Origin: an uncultured Verrucomicrobia subdivision 3 bacterium
GTDB taxonomy: Bacteria > Verrucomicrobiota > Verrucomicrobiia > Limisphaerales > UBA11358
Assembly (NCBI GenBank): GCA_903858275.1
Contig: CAIOIC010000023.1
Location: forward strand, 52,343-116,342
Reading direction: 5' to 3'
DNA: 64,000 nt
The translations under genes and the position numbers were made by a program. Shown piece by piece: positions 61,098 to 64,000 of the stretch (the stretch's first letter is position 1; each line of letters opens with the position of its first letter). Below the pieces are notes generated by a model that saw only the letters and a list, made by a program, of their open reading frames with translations, had not been told where the DNA came from and searched no databases.

Positions 61098-63701
61098 TTA
61101 TTTTGTCACCACCTCATACCAAAGCGTCTTGAACTGGGGACCGATGTTGAAGAAGAATTTTCCCGCATTCACTGATACCGGCACTTCGCCAGCGCGTCCA
61201 CCAGCCCCATCCAGCGCATAGACCTTGATGCTTTTGGCTTCGCTGTTAATCGTGACCTGGGCGGCAATTCCTTCACAAATGGTCGGCGCTTGCCCCCATT
61301 TTTTCCCCACGCTGGTATGATTGGCGTTCCAGCCCATATCGGTATTCTCAACATTGCCCGCCGCCGTCAGCAGCAACCGTCCCGAACGGGTAAGCGGCTG
61401 GCCATCCGCTGCGTTGAGCGTCAGCACGGCAAAGTTGCGTGCGTTGGCCTTCACGTCGAATTCAACGCCATCCAGCCTGGTAACTTTTCCGGGGCAGCGT
61501 CCCACCACCGCCTTGGCGGCGGGCGTGTTCACGGTGTAAAGCCCGGCCTCCGTATCCCAGGCCACCGGCGAACCGGCTTCCTTGGTCAACGCCACCTCCG
61601 GTTTTCCGCCCGGGGCAAAGCGCAGTTCCAGACGATGAGTCAGGATGTCATTCACCGCCAGCCCGCCTTTTTTCCAAACCTCCGGCAGCGAAACGCTATT
61701 CGCGCTGAATTCCTCGGCCTGCGGGGCGGAAATGGCAAGACGAGCCATGCCGCGCGCGGCCGCCACGTCGCCGCGTCGAAACATCAGCGCCGCCGACGGC
61801 AGGAAGGCGAGCTTCGCCGGATGCTGTTGCAATGCAAAATAGCCATTGATCTTGCGCGCGTCGGCATCCGTGCCGCCCCAGTCGAACTGGAACAGCCCGT
61901 CCCAATCCTGAACGGCGGCGTAGCTGGCGATCATGGGAAACATCTCCGCCGCGTAATGGCTGGGCGCGGGATGGTCATATTCGGTGACGGTGAACGGCTT
62001 GCCCGCCACGCGATACACCGCCAGCCGCATCAGGTTGCCGCCGTTTTTATCGGATGCCATCGGCGTGTTGGGGATATTCCAATTTCCACCGTCCCACGCC
62101 AGGCCGGGGAAGTGCGGGTGCTGCCAGTAGGCGTGCATATCCACGAAGTCGCTGAAGGATTCCCGATACGTCCCGACCACGCCGCCGTAACTGGCCTGCG
62201 TGTCAATGATGTTGGCTTCGACGCCCAAATCTTTTTTCAAGAACGTGCGCATGCCATTCACGTAAGCCCGCTCCGTCTCCGCCAGGAACTGCGTCCAAGC
62301 CAGCCCGCGCGGCGAATTCTTGGTGCGTGACGCCGCTTCGACGTTGCCGGCTTCCAAGGATTCGCCTGGCTTCAGCCCGAGCGAACCGCCGCGGCGCAGG
62401 GTGAGATTCTTGATTGAAAAATCTCCCGCCGACCCACCGCCCACAACCATATCAAATCGCACCGCGCCCGGCTCCACTTGGGAGGCGCGGAAGGTGTAAC
62501 TGAAAGTTTTCCACTGCGCCCCCAGCTCGGCATCCTCCATCAAGCCGCAATTATGCCAGTCCGGTTTGGTGAGCCGGACGCTCAGCGGAATCCGGCGGGG
62601 CTTGTCCGAACGGGCCGAGAATTCCACCGTATAGAGCTGGCCTTCCTGTAAGTTCAGCCCGGCCCAATGAAGCTGGGCATGCCAGCTGACCTCGGGAACT
62701 TTGAGCAGCGAGATGCGCGTTTCGGCGGCACTATTGTTTGTCACGGCGAGATATTGTCCGCCTTGGGTGGCGAGCCGGGCGGGCAGAACATTGGCGCCCA
62801 TCTCTTCTCTTCCGCCCCATGCCGCCGCCAGTTTTTCCGTGGAACCAAAACGGGCCTTGAGCCACTGGTTCCATTTCTTCAGCACGTCGTCCCGATAATA
62901 CTTTGGCAACGAAGCCACCTTGAGTTCGAGCAGGGTATTCTCGTTGTTGATTTCGACGATGGCCACGCACGGTTCCTTGGCGTAGCTCGTCCTGGTGTAA
63001 GGATTCACATGCTTCAACAGCGCGCTCGCGTAGTCGCGCTGCATCCGGATCATCTGCTCGTTGATCTTGTCGATGGATTTGCCGTATTTGGGAAGTTCAT
63101 TCTGCCGTTCTTTATTGTTTGCCAATCCGTCGGGAAAATCTTCCCCCTCCCAATAATTGCGGGAGATGTGGAGGTTGATATTGGCGTAGATGCCCTGGCG
63201 CTTCAGGGCGGCAATAAAGTAATCCAACCGGTCGAGCTGGTCGGGGTCGAGCTCGTTCTTCTTCGCCGTGCCGGCTTTCCAGATACCGCGCGGCGACGAT
63301 TGATTGTCGGTATGATGAAAGCGGATGCAGTTGATGCCCAGACTGGCGAGCCGCGCAGCCAGCTTGTCGGCGGTGTCGTGGTCGGGAAAACAGCTTCCAA
63401 AAGTGAAATTGCTGGCCAGAAACCGGAGCCGCTGACCTCGTCCATCCACGAAATGCCCTTCCTTTACCCGCACAAAGCCATGCCCGCCCGCCGGTCGTTC
63501 ATTGAGCCAGGAAAGATCCGTGATGGAGCCTGCCGCAGGCGATGCCAGACCGGGAATGACGAAAGGAAACATATCCTTCTCCGCCAACGACTGGGCCGAT
63601 AGCGAACCGGCGAAAACTCCGGCCAGACAGATGAAAAGACTGCGGATTTTTATAAATCCAGCCGGATAACTGCGCTGCTGACGGGGTGATGACGTTTTCA
63701 T
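61098..63701 (-). CDS. Large secreted clan GH-A-like glycoside hydrolase
   Basis: An 867-residue exported protein. Signal IRSLFICLAGVFAGSLSAQ; TIM-barrel about 75-330 with LASLGINCIRFHHTDNQSSP and acid/base Glu in IVEINNENTLLELK. A carbohydrate-binding-like beta insert (about 330-455, LHWAGLNLQEGQLYTVEFSA) interrupts the barrel; the second half continues with DMHAYWQHPHFPG and the nucleophile candidate Glu in KPFTVTEYDHPAPSHYAAEM. The C-terminal ~250 residues are beta-rich. It resembles GH5-like enzymes with an inserted CBM; no exact family or substrate can be given. Confidence 0.8.
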   Translation of the reverse strand: MKTSSPRQQRSYPAGFIKIRSLFICLAGVFAGSLSAQSLAEKDMFPFVIPGLASPAAGSITDLSWLNERPAGGHGFVRVKEGHFVDGRGQRLRFLASNFTFGSCFPDHDTADKLAARLASLGINCIRFHHTDNQSSPRGIWKAGTAKKNELDPDQLDRLDYFIAALKRQGIYANINLHISRNYWEGEDFPDGLANNKERQNELPKYGKSIDKINEQMIRMQRDYASALLKHVNPYTRTSYAKEPCVAIVEINNENTLLELKVASLPKYYRDDVLKKWNQWLKARFGSTEKLAAAWGGREEMGANVLPARLATQGGQYLAVTNNSAAETRISLLKVPEVSWHAQLHWAGLNLQEGQLYTVEFSARSDKPRRIPLSVRLTKPDWHNCGLMEDAELGAQWKTFSYTFRASQVEPGAVRFDMVVGGGSAGDFSIKNLTLRRGGSLGLKPGESLEAGNVEAASRTKNSPRGLAWTQFLAETERAYVNGMRTFLKKDLGVEANIIDTQASYGGVVGTYRESFSDFVDMHAYWQHPHFPGLAWDGGNWNIPNTPMASDKNGGNLMRLAVYRVAGKPFTVTEYDHPAPSHYAAEMFPMIASYAAVQDWDGLFQFDWGGTDADARKINGYFALQQHPAKLAFLPSAALMFRRGDVAAARGMARLAISAPQAEEFSANSVSLPEVWKKGGLAVNDILTHRLELRFAPGGKPEVALTKEAGSPVAWDTEAGLYTVNTPAAKAVVGRCPGKVTRLDGVEFDVKANARNFAVLTLNAADGQPLTRSGRLLLTAAGNVENTDMGWNANHTSVGKKWGQAPTICEGIAAQVTINSEAKSIKVYALDGAGGRAGEVPVSVNAGKFFFNIGPQFKTLWYEVVTK

Positions 63702-64000
63702 AAAATTGATGGCCGCTTTTTATACGGAGAATGCCTTCCGAAATTTTTGGTTGCAATGGGATGCCTGTCTGACGGACGAAAGCCCAAGCCACAAGGTTAC
63801 AGACTCGTGCGACTAGTTGACTCCTGAAATGCGGACAACATCGCAGCTTGTGCGCAAATATGAATTTGCCCTGCCGGCTGCGACCTTGCAATTCCGCTGC
63901 AAACGTGAATCATTCCTCATATAACCCGGCGCGATATATGTTACCGCTTTCTCAAATTAAACCAGACCCAAAGAGTTTCAGGCTCAAGTAATCCGTATGG
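63702..64000. other. Window-edge intergenic sequence
   Basis: About 300 bases upstream of the secreted glycoside hydrolase. No convincing coding region, RNA or repeat; it should include the promoter of that gene. Confidence 0.4.

Overview
The window looks like a chromosomal segment from a GC-rich Gram-negative bacterium, most likely a verrucomicrobium of the Pedosphaera/Limisphaera type. This rests on LpxD (lipid A), a porin, an exosortase/PEP-CTERM locus, an abundance of Tat-exported Gfo/Idh/MocA-type proteins and secreted carbohydrate-active enzymes, and dispersed hairpin repeats typical of such genomes. The taxonomic call is inference; no rRNA is present. I see no prophage, insertion sequence, CRISPR array or plasmid functions.

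1-8.3 kb: the start of a leftward membrane-anchored protein cut by the window edge, ridA, rmuC, a eukaryote-like xylulokinase, a serine acetyltransferase, and a two-gene secreted polysaccharide-degradation unit (CE7-like esterase and heparinase-like lyase). 8.4-13.6 kb: an A-type cytochrome c oxidase operon in the order ctaB-ctaD-ctaE-COX4-two small membrane proteins-ctaC. Its subunit I lacks the K-channel lysine. 13.6-18.1 kb: a leftward operon of PAS histidine kinase, NtrC-type regulator and GT-C membrane glycosyltransferase. 18.2-23.6 kb: lpxD, a Gfo/Idh/MocA oxidoreductase, a decayed stretch with an M20 peptidase remnant and a doubly frameshifted small gene, a flippase and a GT2 glycosyltransferase.

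23.6-31.8 kb: a complete phosphate island. Leftward porin-pstS-pstC-pstA-pstB-phoU faces a rightward DUF47-PiT pair, and 11-bp-phased Pho-box-like repeats precede the porin and pstS. 31.9-43.6 kb: an esterase, nadA, a Tat oxidoreductase, a rhodanese, a histidine-rich lipoprotein, a DCC protein, two TerB-like paralogues that bracket a LamG-glycoside hydrolase and an amidohydrolase, tRNA-Val(CAC), and an NHL-repeat protein. 43.6-44.4 kb is non-coding and repeat-rich.

44.4-51.9 kb is the most distinctive locus: a PEP-CTERM substrate, a large TPR protein, an exosortase fused to an EpsI-like domain, a protein with an internal PEP-CTERM-like tripartite motif followed by a cytosolic-looking domain, another membrane protein, and a LytTR response regulator. 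All lie on the minus strand. 52.3-64 kb: a CE15-like esterase, Tat-exported GH1 beta-glucosidase, YjbQ, SGNH hydrolase, fatty acid desaturase, an unknown protein, Tex, and a large secreted clan GH-A-like glycosidase. Together the genes suggest an aerobic heterotroph living on plant-type or algal polysaccharides, with scavenging systems for phosphate and an exosortase-dependent envelope.
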